This document shows positions 36,569 through 48,500 of a stretch of 50,720 bases of DNA, in pieces. Origin of the DNA: Paramecium octaurelia. Taxonomy: Eukaryota; Ciliophora; Oligohymenophorea; Peniculida; Parameciidae. The notes under the pieces are model-generated. The model was not told where the DNA came from and did no database searches. It saw only the letters and a list, made by a program, of their open reading frames with translations. The position numbers were made by a program, and so were the translations under genes. Within the stretch, counting starts at the first letter, position 1; each line of letters opens with the position of its first letter. The stretch is from positions 498,223 through 548,942 of the forward strand of contig CAJJDP010000048.1 in NCBI GenBank assembly GCA_905182995.1, given 5' to 3'.

Positions 36569-37673
36569 TCAGAGAATTTATTATGCTTGTCGAATTCGAG
36601 TAATTAGAATTAAAGTGAGAGCTAAATATTCGTTATTATACTATTATACCTTTTACTTAATTTTAGGTGGAGGTTTGTGGAAATTTCTAAATTATTATAT
36701 CATAAGCTTCTTCAAATTTGTTCATTTATTCTAACGTCATTGTAAATTATATAAAAATAGAGTATTAGCTAAAATATCATCCATTTTGAATTATACCTTT
36801 ATTAAAATAATATCTTGAATCTTCTGGGTTTTTTGTATTGCTGAATCATCATTATACAAAGCTTCTTCAAATCTGTTCATTTTATCTAGAGTTATTGCTT
36901 AAGTATCATCAAATTTTGAATTATACCTTTGCCATTATAATAGTCAGAATCTTCTGGATTTTTTTGTATTGCCGAAAAATAATTTTCCACAGCTTCTTGA
37001 AATCTGTTCATTTATTCTAGAGTATTAGCTAAAATATCTTCCATTTAGAATTATACCTTTATTACAATAGTATCTTGAATCTTCTGGATTTTTTTGTATT
37101 GCTCAATCATAATTTTTCAAGGTTTCTTCAAATCTGTTCATTTTATCTAGAGTGAATGCTAAAATATCATTTGTTATGAATTATACATTGATTCAAATAT
37201 TATTTGATTATTCTTAATTTTTCTGCTAAATCTTTATTTTCTAAAGTATCTTCTAATTACACAATTTTGCTAAAAATTAATTTATTAGCTTGTTTATAGC
37301 TCAACGATATTTCTGAATGAAAAGAATATTTTGAATCAACTAAATTATTATGTAGAGCTGAATCGTAATTATTCGATGCAAATAGTTTTTTCTTTGAATG
37401 TGACTTTGTCATTTATTATTTCTTCAGTATTTTACGTTTTATAATTGTTTCTATTTCTTTTTCTTATTTAAATAATTTTTCTTCTTTTGGTAGAATCCTT
37501 TAAAAATTTTTGACATTTTTATAAAAACCTGTTCTTTTGAAAATGACTTCCATCTCTATGATGAACATTTAATTCAATGAGCTAAGATGTTTTAAAATTG
37601 ACAAAAATGATATTTTAGAGACATCTTTATCTAAACCTAACTAATTGTTTTATTAATCCTCACTAAAATCCAT
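36569..37673 (-). pseudogene. TPR-repeat protein with an intron in each unit; decayed
   Basis: ATG 37673 opens an N-terminal region of about 165 residues rich in Lys and Glu. Tetratricopeptide units then follow in the form TLDKMNRFEEALxNYDxAIQ KNPEDSxYYxNK. They become continuous only when five short introns are removed: 37159-37186, 37029-37056, 36898-36926, 36769-36796 and 36622-36649 (28, 28, 29, 28 and 28 nt, all GTATAAT...AG). A further 26-bp TA-bounded insertion at 36732-36757 must also be removed. Two defects remain: TGA at 37105-37103, where Leu or Gln is usual in NYDxAIQ, and a one-base deletion in an A run near 36828. The gene is therefore a pseudogene or carries sequencing errors. 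TGA 36571-36569 ends it. TPR proteins are interaction scaffolds. Confidence 0.82.
36732..36757. mobile_element. 26-bp IES in the fourth TPR intron-exon unit
   Basis: Compared with the parallel unit (intron, then CTAATACTCTAGAATAAATG), this unit has 26 extra bases between TA and TA inside ACTCTA. Removing them with one TA restores the TPR frame. Its size is the shortest common IES size in Paramecium. The ends (TATTTTTA and, inverted, TAACGTCA) fit the consensus only partly. Confidence 0.7.
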
Positions 37674-38250
37674 AATTTATTTTATTTAACTTCTAATAAA
37701 TATAAAATGGTCAACTTATTCAACTTGCAATTTCTTTATATAAATTTTCTAAAGATAAGATTGTCGTAAATATTTGAAGTACTAAAAAGTGAGAAATTGG
37801 TTAAGGCGGGACATATGACTGACCATAAGATGCCACACGAAGGCAAAAGGGTTTGGTTAAAACGATCCCTATTAGTAACGTATTTAACTTGCGAGATTAT
37901 TATAGTCAGGGTCAACGCACATATTGATTTTTTTATTAATATTAGTTTTATACTTAATAAACTTTGTAAAGTATGCCTACTTTAATTAAAAACTCTTAAG
38001 ATTTACTTATTTCTATGTTTTATCACTGAAATTTCCACAATTATTTTAAATTACCTTTTGTGTTTTTTTAAAGTTTTAATTTTAAACATTATTTAAGGAG
38101 TTAAATTTAAACTTATTATTTATACAAAGCATAAATTTAATGTAACTGTATTAAATCAATTATTTGATTGTAACTGTGCATGCTTTGTAATTTACAGTAT
38201 GCACAAATGGACTTGAATAATCACTATTATGATTGACTTTTTTGTATTAT
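37674..38250. other. Intergenic stretch, no gene seen
   Basis: A short G+C-richer part at 37790-37920 includes GGCAAAAGGGTTTG, also present near 45481-45494. No tRNA fold or gene was found. Confidence 0.4.
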
Positions 38251-39359
38251 CACAGTGGTAGTTTGATAGATTTTTTATCAACTTAATATCTAGTGGTGTG
38301 TTATTCTAGTTCCTATATTCATAATTTTAAAGGTCTTTTTTTGGTTTATTTAGATATTTACTAATATATTACTTTGGAGCCATACCTACAAATAATTGAA
38401 AATCGTTACAATTTCACTAATCATCTCTAAGGGCTTAAAATAGTGATGGCTTTTTAGTAAATGGGAGGCAATATAGTTTAAGTTGGTTCAAATTTATGTT
38501 AAATGAATCCAGATTGACTCATTGTCAATTACTTACCGAAATTGCAAATCAACCTGTTCATCGGAAAAATTGTAATAAATCTATATCACATTATGTTTAT
38601 ACAACATCTCCTGATAATAATATAAAATTTGCTGGCAATGCTTCCATTGTCGATTTTGTAAAGTCTGTTTTGAAGCATATCTTTAAATTTTCCAAAAAAC
38701 ATTAAGACTCCTCATCCTTACTTCAAATTTACGGAAGATACTAGTTATCCCTAATTTGAGAAATAAATATTGAGACCATTGAGACAAGTAAAAAAATATG
38801 TCTCAAATAATACTTGTCTGCTTTTTATAACTACCATTTTTATCTTATATGATATTGTTTTACTGCTCCTAATAATGCTAATCTGACTAAATGGATATCT
38901 TGTGTTGATGGCTACTTCTTCTCTAAATTAAATATTAATGCACACAATGTCCAAATATGCTTAGGTTATATTTATGGATAAATACCTCACGACTAGAAAC
39001 ATATGTTCGAAACAATATAATTCAAGCTCTCATACTTCAACTAAATGTGTTTATGTAATATAATTTTTAACTGAGATTAAGTATTAGCCTACTTCACTAC
39101 ATGAAGTAATTTTTACTTTATATGTATTAATGCCTGATGATGACTCGATATGTTAAACTCCCTGTCAATAATATATCTTAATGTACTTCATATTTTACTT
39201 ACTCTTAAAATAGCTGCAAAGGATGTAGTTTATTTATTCCTATAATTGTCGGTGATACAGAGATAGAATTATTTACCATCTGTTTGAATCCTTATGTCTT
39301 ATAAATCAGTTCTGGGATCTAAAATTAGCTCAATTTATGATGATATACATGTAACTTAT
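38251..39359 (+). repeat. Left copy of a 1,109-bp contig overlap
   Basis: Nearly identical to 39361-40469; two differing bases were noticed (TTAGCCTAC/TTAGGCTAC and CTATAATTG/CTAGAATTG). Probably one locus in two contigs, or two very recent alleles. Confidence 0.85.
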
Positions 39360-42300
39360 NCACAGTGGTAGTTTGATAGATTTTTTATCAACTTAATATC
39401 TAGTGGTGTGTTATTCTAGTTCCTATATTCATAATTTTAAAGGTCTTTTTTTGGTTTATTTAGATATTTACTAATATATTACTTTGGAGCCATACCTACA
39501 AATAATTGAAAATCGTTACAATTTCACTAATCATCTCTAAGGGCTTAAAATAGTGATGGCTTTTTAGTAAATGGGAGGCAATATAGTTTAAGTTGGTTCA
39601 AATTTATGTTAAATGAATCCAGATTGACTCATTGTCAATTACTTACCGAAATTGCAAATCAACCTGTTCATCGGAAAAATTGTAATAAATCTATATCACA
39701 TTATGTTTATACAACATCTCCTGATAATAATATAAAATTTGCTGGCAATGCTTCCATTGTCGATTTTGTAAAGTCTGTTTTGAAGCATATCTTTAAATTT
39801 TCCAAAAAACATTAAGACTCCTCATCCTTACTTCAAATTTACGGAAGATACTAGTTATCCCTAATTTGAGAAATAAATATTGAGACCATTGAGACAAGTA
39901 AAAAAATATGTCTCAAATAATACTTGTCTGCTTTTTATAACTACCATTTTTATCTTATATGATATTGTTTTACTGCTCCTAATAATGCTAATCTGACTAA
40001 ATGGATATCTTGTGTTGATGGCTACTTCTTCTCTAAATTAAATATTAATGCACACAATGTCCAAATATGCTTAGGTTATATTTATGGATAAATACCTCAC
40101 GACTAGAAACATATGTTCGAAACAATATAATTCAAGCTCTCATACTTCAACTAAATGTGTTTATGTAATATAATTTTTAACTGAGATTAAGTATTAGGCT
40201 ACTTCACTACATGAAGTAATTTTTACTTTATATGTATTAATGCCTGATGATGACTCGATATGTTAAACTCCCTGTCAATAATATATCTTAATGTACTTCA
40301 TATTTTACTTACTCTTAAAATAGCTGCAAAGGATGTAGTTTATTTATTCCTAGAATTGTCGGTGATACAGAGATAGAATTATTTACCATCTGTTTGAATC
40401 CTTATGTCTTATAAATCAGTTCTGGGATCTAAAATTAGCTCAATTTATGATGATATACATGTAACTTATATATTCATACATATATGTTTAATTTGCTCAA
40501 GCTATATCAATGCAATAGTAAATTTTCATTACCTAAATATCTACTATTTGCTCTAAATGTTCTGTCACATCTGTTGATGATACTGGAAAATTTAAATGTT
40601 TCATTACCTGAAGCACGATCCGCAATTTAAAAGATCTCCTACTTAACAATCAGAAATGATATAAATTTATACATTTATAATCGCAAAGTATTGGTAAACA
40701 TAGCTGATCCATTATGCATAAGTCAGTCCTTTCTTTGCACCAAATGCTCTGCCTCTCCTACTATTTCTGAGTTTACTTTCAAAATGTCTATATAATGTGA
40801 TTTTATTACTCTTTATGTCTTAATGTTCAATAATACGTGTTCAGCTTGTACCTTAATCTGCCAAACTTGCAGCAATTAAAGTCAAACTTATTGTGATCTT
40901 TGTTCTGCCCTGTTGGATTTTATTATAATAGCATTGCTATTAATGTATAATATTAACATAATGCAACTCTGCTCAAATAAGAGCACCAAAGTTCTTATTT
41001 AGTTCGTAAGCTGAGGATAAGTTAAATTATATTTTTGGATAGCTAAGACCTCTACCTCAACTAAAACTGCAAGTTGTAGTTCCTATGTCAAAAAACTCAT
41101 CCTTATAATGGAGATTGTAAACCTTACATATATTAGCCATTCCTTGTTTGTTAAAACTTTCTGACAGTTATTCAATGCTCATAATTTCTTGATCCCAATA
41201 ACTCTTATACAATATAACTGACTGGATATTATTGATGCTATAACCTTGTAGTATGTAGGACCTAATATACCGATTATCACGGTTTCTTTTTTGATGCTAA
41301 GAATTATTTTTAGTATTTTCAACTCCAGGTCGTATAAGTGTGCGGAAGACACATATGATACATGGTTGAATTATCCTTCATCATAACAATTAAATAGGAT
41401 TTGTGCCAAATTAAATACTGCCATCAGTTGCATATGACGAAGACTTCGAATAATTCCCTATTTGAGGCACTTATGATTAATTTGTTGATTATTGTTTTGC
41501 TTAGCTTGTCTAGCATCTTCTACTTTTACTACTGAACTAAAACCTGGAAAACAGACACACCCTAAATTAATTTCTATTTTTAGCAATACACATCAAAATG
41601 TATCTGAATATCTACGAATAACATCAAAACTGTAACACTGACCCAACAAAATGTGAAAACTATAAATATAATTCTTCTTGCAAAGAAGTCTCTGGTTGTT
41701 TGAGCAAATTATTCTTCAATTTGTGCTCGAGATTCACTTCATAAATAGCAGTCAAAAAATTGATTAGATATACATATTGATATTATAATATGGCGAGCAT
41801 TTATTACAACATATAGCATAAGAAGCAGGAAATTTTCTGAGAATATACAATCCAAGAAAGTCAGGAAAATAGATATCTGATGAAGTCACTTATGAATCTG
41901 GTTTTCGGGTTTAAAAGTAGTAGTGTATACATTTCTTGGTATACATGTATCAGTTCTTTCTGTAGTAAATGTAGTACATCTGGTTCTGAAGAAGTAGCGC
42001 TATTTACTCTAAATGCAAATTCTCATGGTGAAAATGTACCTGAGAGTGCTAACTAAATTGTTTTAATGATTGTTTTTAATCTGTTTCAACATTATGCAAA
42101 GTTAGATTAACTAATAAAATTACCTTTTTAGGTGAGACATATGAATACTTTTATTTGTTGTCTAAACTTTGTGCAGCTAGTGCTACTGAAGACACATTAT
42201 CCATTCTCTATTTAAGGTACTATTATTTAGTAGTTGGGTTATCATTTGATAATATTATTTACAGTGGTCATGACGTTGCATTAATACTAGTGGAACTGTA

Positions 42301-43260
42301 AGATTATTTAGGGCATACTCTTATAATGACTCAAATAATAATCTTATTTTTATTCAACCTTTAATATAGGATAACTGAATCAAAGGTTTGCTTATCATTT
42401 AATCAAACATTATGTGTAAATGGCAATTTTAAATGCTCTAATTTTTTGGATGCTTTACTTTTCCTTGAGTGTTCGATTTTCTAATGTATGTTGAATTATG
42501 CAGCAAATTGAGTGTAAATTAGTGCTCCCATATGATCTTAAGATCCTTATTACAAGTGCTTTCAACATTTTTTAGATTAAACTGTATTGCATCACCTCAG
42601 AATTATACTGGTTGACTATTAATATTAAACCTACCGACCAAAGCACATGCACGATTTAAAACAAGCTTTCAGATACGAAAAGGTAGCCTCAAAACATAGT
42701 GGGAATCTGGTTCTTAAAATACATACCTGATTTACAAGGAAAGTATGTCTCACCAGCTATGCCAACAATTCATCTGAATCTGTATATTGTTGCAGAGTGG
42801 TTCACAAGTTGGTCATAATATTCTCCAAAATAATCATCAGCATATAATTCTCTGTTGTTTTCGCCATGTGAAGCCAAGTGTTATGGTTTTAATACAATAG
42901 ATACTACATCCATATCCAAAACTTATTCAAGTGATACTATCATGATTTTCAAATCTTTGAAAGCTTTGCAAAATCTTGCTTAGTTAATTTTAATAGCCTT
43001 CACATTCAAATATATCAACAGCCAAAATAATTATTGTAAACGGTAGCATTGATAACTTGGTTAAGGTAGTTTGCACAAGATTTTGAAGGATGATGATCAT
43101 AGCAATGTAATTTGATGGCATACAAACAAATAAAACAAAAATAATAATGCGAATGCACATTAAAGATTTGCTTTTGATAGAGAGTTTAACTTGGGTCACT
43201 TTACCAAGTTGTAGTGATTACTTTCACCTTTAAAAGCAGTGGAGAATAGAGTACAATTAG
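38460..43260 (+). pseudogene. Decayed cysteine-rich surface-type gene region
   Basis: Cys-patterned peptides recur on the plus strand but in changing frames. Examples are SICQTPCQQYI and SQNSCKGCSLFIP near 40260-40340, ICSKCSVTSVDDTGKFKC near 40545, FLCTKCSASPTIS near 40735, and NTCSACTLICQTC followed by SNQSQTYCDLCS near 40835. Others are TKCENYKYNSSCKEVSGC near 41650 and SSFCSKCSTSGSE near 41960. The CxxC spacing is that of furin-like or Paramecium surface-antigen-type domains. No frame stays open over more than one motif, and a stop-free 69-codon ORF at 38496 lacks the pattern. The gene is broken by indels, by retained IESs, or by both. Exact family and limits are uncertain. Confidence 0.5.
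39361..40469 (+). repeat. Right copy of the 1,109-bp contig overlap
   Basis: Nearly identical to 38251-39359. It continues into unique sequence at 40470. Confidence 0.85.
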
Positions 43261-43324
43261 TACCATATCAAAAACAATATCTGAATAGGCAGCAATGGCA
43301 GATGTAAATCAAATCTTGTGTTTA
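41481..43324 (+). repeat. Diverged repeat, copy 1
   Basis: Aligns with 43326-45393 with point differences and several gaps. Relative to copy 2 it lacks about 60 bp after 42231 and about 170 bp near 42940. Confidence 0.85.
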
Positions 43325-43325
43325 N

Positions 43326-45393
43326 TGTGTTGATTATTGTTTTGCTTAGCTTGTCTAGCATCTTCTACTTTTACTACTGAACTAAAATCTGGAAAACAGA
43401 CACAGCCTAAATTAATTTCTAGATTTAGCAATACACATCAAATGTATCTGAATATCTACGAATAACATCAAAAATGTAACACTGACCCAACAAAATGTGA
43501 AAACTATAAATATAATTCTTCTTGCAAAGAAGTCTCTGGTTGTTTGAGCAAATTATTCTTCAATTTGTGCTCGAGATTCACTTCATAAATAGCAGTCAAA
43601 AAATTGATTAGATATACATATTGATATTATAATATGGCGAGCATTTATTACAACATATAGCATAAGAAGCAGGAGATTTTCTGAGAATAAACAATCCAAG
43701 AAAGTCAGGAAAATAGATATCTGATGAAGTCACTTATGAATCTGGTTTTCGGGTTTAAAAGTAGTAGTGTATACATTTCTTGGTATACATGTATCAGTTC
43801 TTTCTGTAGTAAATGTAGCATATCTGGTTCTGAAGAAGTAGTGCTATTTACTCTAAATGCAAATTCTCATGCTGAAAATGTACCTGAGAGTGCTAACTAA
43901 ATGTTTTAATGATTGTTTTTAATCTGTTTCAACATTATGCAAAGTTAGATTAACTAATAAAATTACCTTTTTAGGTGAGACATATGAATACTTTTATTTG
44001 TTGTCTAAATTTTGTGCAGCTAGTGCTACTGAAGATAATTTATCCATTCTCTATTTAAGGTACTATTATTTAGTAGCAATAAATCCTCTTACAAAGCCTC
44101 CGACTCTAATTCTATTTAATATGCTTTGTTGATACATGTTGGGTTATCATTTGATAATATTATTTACAGTGGTCATGACGTTGCATTAATACTAGTGTAA
44201 CTGTAAGATTATTTAGGGCATACTCTTATAATGACTCAAATAATAATCTTATTTTTATTCATCCTTTTAATATAGGATAACTGAATCAAAGGTTTGCTTA
44301 TCATTTAATCAAACATTATGTGTAAATGGCAATTTTAAATGCTCTAATTTTTTGGATGCTTTACTTTTCCTTGAGTGTTCGATTTTCTAATGTTTGTTGA
44401 ATTATGCAGCAAATTGAGTGTAAATTAGTGCTCCCATATGATCTTAAGATCCTTATTATAAGTGCTTTCAACATTTTTTAGATTAAACTGTATTGCATCA
44501 CCTCAGAATTATACTGGTTGACTATTAATATTAAATCTACCGACCAAAGCACATGCACGATTTAAAACAAGCTTTCAGAGATTAATAAGAAAAGGTAGCC
44601 TCAAAACATAGCGGGAATCTGGTTCTTAAAATACATACCTGATTTACAAGCAAAGTGTTTCTCACCAGCTATGACAACAATTCATCTGAATCTGTATATT
44701 GTTGCAGAGTGGTTCACAAGTTGGTCATCAATATTCTCCAAAATAATCATCAGCATATAATTCTCTGTTGTTTTCGCCATGTGAAGCCAAGTTTTATGGT
44801 TTTAATACAATAGATACTACATCCATATCCAAAACTTATTCAAGTGATACTATCAGTAAATATTATACTATTATCAACATCTTTTAGCACAAACATAAGA
44901 TAATCAAGAATTAGCATTAATAAATTCAACAAACTTCAAAATGTCCTTAGGACAGCTAATTAGGATTTGAAAATGCGCAACTAATTCAATAGTATTTCCA
45001 TCGAAGTTCATGATGATTTTCAAATCTTTGAAAGCTTTGCAAAACTTGCTTAGTTAATTTTAATAGCCTTCACATTCAAATATATCAACAGCCAAAATAA
45101 TTATTGTAAACGGTATCATTGATAACTTGGTTAAGGGAGTTTGCACAAGATTTTGAAGGATGATGATCATAGCAATGTAATTTGATGGCATACAAACAAA
45201 TAAAACAAAAATAATAATGCGAATGCACATTAAAGATTTGCTTTTGATAGAGAGTTTAACTTGGGTCACTTTACCAAGTTGTAGTGATTACTTTCCCCTT
45301 TAAAAGCAGTGGAGAATAGAGTACAATTAGTACCATATCAAAAACAATATCTGAATAGGCAGCAATGGCAGATGTAAATCAAATCTTGTGTTT
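43326..45393 (+). repeat. Diverged repeat, copy 2
   Basis: Aligns with 41481-43324. Extra blocks lie at about 44077-44138, 44580-44588 and 44854-45012. None is bounded exactly by matching TA on both sides, so they do not look like precise IESs. Confidence 0.85.
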
Positions 45394-46903
45394 ACATTTA
45401 AGCATAACCACTTATACACAAAAGTGATTGTAAAAGTCATAAATGAAAATAGATACATCAATTTAAATAAATTAGCATGTGGCAAAAGGGTTTGCATAGC
45501 TCACCATATATTTATACAGGAGGTTGGGCAGGTTAAAGAGACACAGGTGCTAGTTAGTCTACATTTCAAAAGTTAAGGAACAAATTTCACAAGTAATCGC
45601 GTTTATCGCAAGTTGAATAATCGTAGACACATATAGTGATTATATTTACTTCAAGTGATTACATTGAAATTAAATTAAATTTAACCTCCTACATTGTCAA
45701 CACATACAAAAAATAGTTCGAATAAACAGTAGATACTATAGTTACATAGTTTGTCACTCAGTAAAATTATGTAGACAGAACAATTTACAAAGTACCATGA
45801 TTTACACCAAATCCAAGTAAATACTGCACATTATCTGAGATTGCGTAGGCTAAGTGAATTATATTTAAATGGCCAACACACATTACTAGCAAAGGCGTAC
45901 ACCCATTATTGTTTGATAAAATATGCTTTAAACACTAATGTTCTGCATATGTTGCAACCATCATAGTAGAAATAATTGTAATTTCCGTTGGTATAAACTG
46001 TATCAATTCCTTAAGTTTACCTGTAAATTAGGTTGAAAAATTAAGCCAACTATAAATATCACATTAATAATAAGGCACATCAACAACACAAGTTTAAATA
46101 ATAATAGTTTTCAATTAGTCAGCTGATATTACTAGTCGAGCATTTCAGACCCATCAAATTAACAAGTCTTTAAAGGTATGTAATTCCTGCACAGGCATTA
46201 AAATTAAAAAAAACCACCGCTACAACATCAAAATACAAGACTATCAGAACAGTTTACACTTTGTTTAGAAGAGTCCTAATAGACATCATAAACTTTTAAT
46301 ATATGCATATAATTAATGCTTTAACTTCTAGTATGCCCTTTAATACAGTAATTACATATACAAGTTATTGTTCTTAAAATTAAAATTAACCGAAATTAGC
46401 ATAATTATGAACCATATTATCAAATATCCTTAAAACATTCCTCTGTGCAATAGAATCTATACAACACAGGAATGTGCATATGGTTTATGAAGCACTGGCA
46501 TCTCCAAAAAAGACTTTACATGAAGGAAATGACAAATTTTAGCCTAGAATTCAATGTAATTAAGTAGTGTTGGCAGAAAATATCTGGTAATTGCTTGAAC
46601 TAATAATTATGGGCAGGTGATGTAAATCAAATCCAGCAAAAGGAAGAACATTTTCCAACAGATGGATCGTAAGTTGATGAAGAGTCTTCTTAGGTATAGT
46701 CATGAGTATATTTTGGATAATGAGTTTCAAGAATTAGGCAGGCTTGAGGAAGTCATCATAAAATTCTAGTAAGTTTTCAAGTTTGAGTCTTGCTTTAAAA
46801 AAAGGAAACAGGCCCGGAATTCATAGAAAACTATTCAAAAAAAATAATGGCCAAATAATCAAAACCTTCAATCAAGAATGTGGTAAAGATTGTGTGCAAT
46901 GTT
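45394..46903. other. Repeat-array sequence without a clear gene
   Basis: A 62-codon frame at 45388-45576 and other short frames are present. 45840-46498 recurs at 50055-50720. No conserved domain seen. Confidence 0.4.
45840..46498 (+). repeat. Repeat block X, copy 1
   Basis: Nearly the same as 50055-50720, with small indels and substitutions. Confidence 0.85.
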
Positions 46904-48080
46904 GATAGCAGTGTATGTCTCAAAATAGATAACACACAAGCATCAGATTGATTGCTGATTTGAAGGTAGCACACATAATTGAAAACGTGGAACACGACCT
47001 ATGATATAAAATACGTTAACAATTCTCAAATGCGTTCCAGTAGAGGTGATAGAAGAAGAATTCAAAATGTTAAAAAACAATATCATGATTAATAAGTTGG
47101 AACATTCAAACAAAAAGCAAATTTAAGGGTTTAGTCTCAATTTTTAATAGAGCAGTTGTAGATGCAGTAAATATGAGGCTGCATACTGAATTGAGTTATG
47201 TATTGAAACACTGTTTTATCATTCCAAATAAACATCACTAGACAGTTTAGCTTCTAAGTCAGCAATCTAAGATGCAAGCTGAACATTTATTATGGTTTCG
47301 AAATAAATAAAATAAGTAACCAAAATACTAACTATTATCTTATTTTGTGGAAGAAGCTGGAAATAATTGTAGCCATATTACTAGGATGGTAATAAGTTGA
47401 TCAAGTTATTAGCTCATCTTACTCAATGGTAGTTTTTTAGTCTCTTTAAAAGTAGTCTCTCGAATACTTCGGGTTAAATTAAGGTAATATATGCTTTTTA
47501 GTTTTTTAAGTTTTAATGCTGGGAACTGATGATCTACATAGCCCCAAATTGATTATAGTATTTACAAAAGACAATCATTCTTGCAGGCTTTCCTCAATTT
47601 TATTGGAAACTTTTTTAACTTATCATACATGCTGTACTTTATGTAGTTTAGGACATTATCCTATGTCCAAATATTGCTTTTATAAAGAATTTATGTTTTC
47701 TCACTCAAAAAATGATATATTATATTGACATTTTCTTAATAAATGATCCTTTTCTATATCACCTCCTACATCGCGAACAATTAATTATACGAGTCTTTCA
47801 CATGAACTTAATGTGCTTAAATGAGCTGCTAGCTCTCTACTTACAAAGCACTGACATTTCTAATATTTGTGTTTAGCCTAGAACTAACTGGTTAATAAAT
47901 AAATCATTATATCTCATGATTATACCCTTTTCCAAATCACATTGGGTTTATTGAAGATTATCATTTTTTTTTGGGATACTTTAGACATAGTCAGGTTGGT
48001 TGGACAACTTAGAAGACATCAGTTAAAAATTGTAATCCTTGTTGTGAACTTCATTTCCTCCTAATGTAGTCTTTTGTTTT
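46904..48080 (+). repeat. Repeat block Y, copy 1
   Basis: Aligns with 48501-49854. It contains a 70-codon ORF at 47516-47728 (MLGTDDLHSPKLIIVFTKDN) whose copy at 49238-49516 is longer because of a 60-bp block. It is part of the degenerate cysteine-containing region; function unknown. Confidence 0.85.
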
Positions 48081-48498
48081 GTGTTAGCGACGCCAAAGTT
48101 ACGATAAAAATAAAAATTAATCATATCGAGCAGTTTTTTGACTCAATAATTAGGTTGCTAGTGACATGAGAGATGGTATCAATTGTTATCAACTGTATTA
48201 TCCTTTTGCTAGGCTTATGATGAGCAATTTTATGGAAATTGATATCCATATACCAACTAGAGACTTTTATGCTTATATTTTATGCTGCAGCAATCTTACT
48301 TTTTGGAGCACCAATTGCCATATGTGTTTACGATGCATTAATTTTAACATCTACCTTTATGAATATGATACTACTGAATTGCAAGGATGAACAAATATTC
48401 CAGGAGATTCATGACAACATGTTCATGAAATCCTACTCTACTTCATAATTGTGCTACTGACTACTTAAACACTGTAAGCTTACAACTTTTCTTGCTTT
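48081..48498. other. Unique part after repeat block Y
   Basis: Replaces the G-rich insertion found at the same place in the second copy. Two overlapping short frames (48166-48390, 48239-48448) are open. The second is hydrophobic (MLIFYAAAILLFGAPIAIC) and could be a membrane-segment remnant. Confidence 0.35.
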
Positions 48499-48500
48499 NA

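Noticed and set aside
44077..44138. Extra block in repeat copy 2 as an IES
   Set aside because: The right boundary is not TA at the position needed to give copy 1 precisely.
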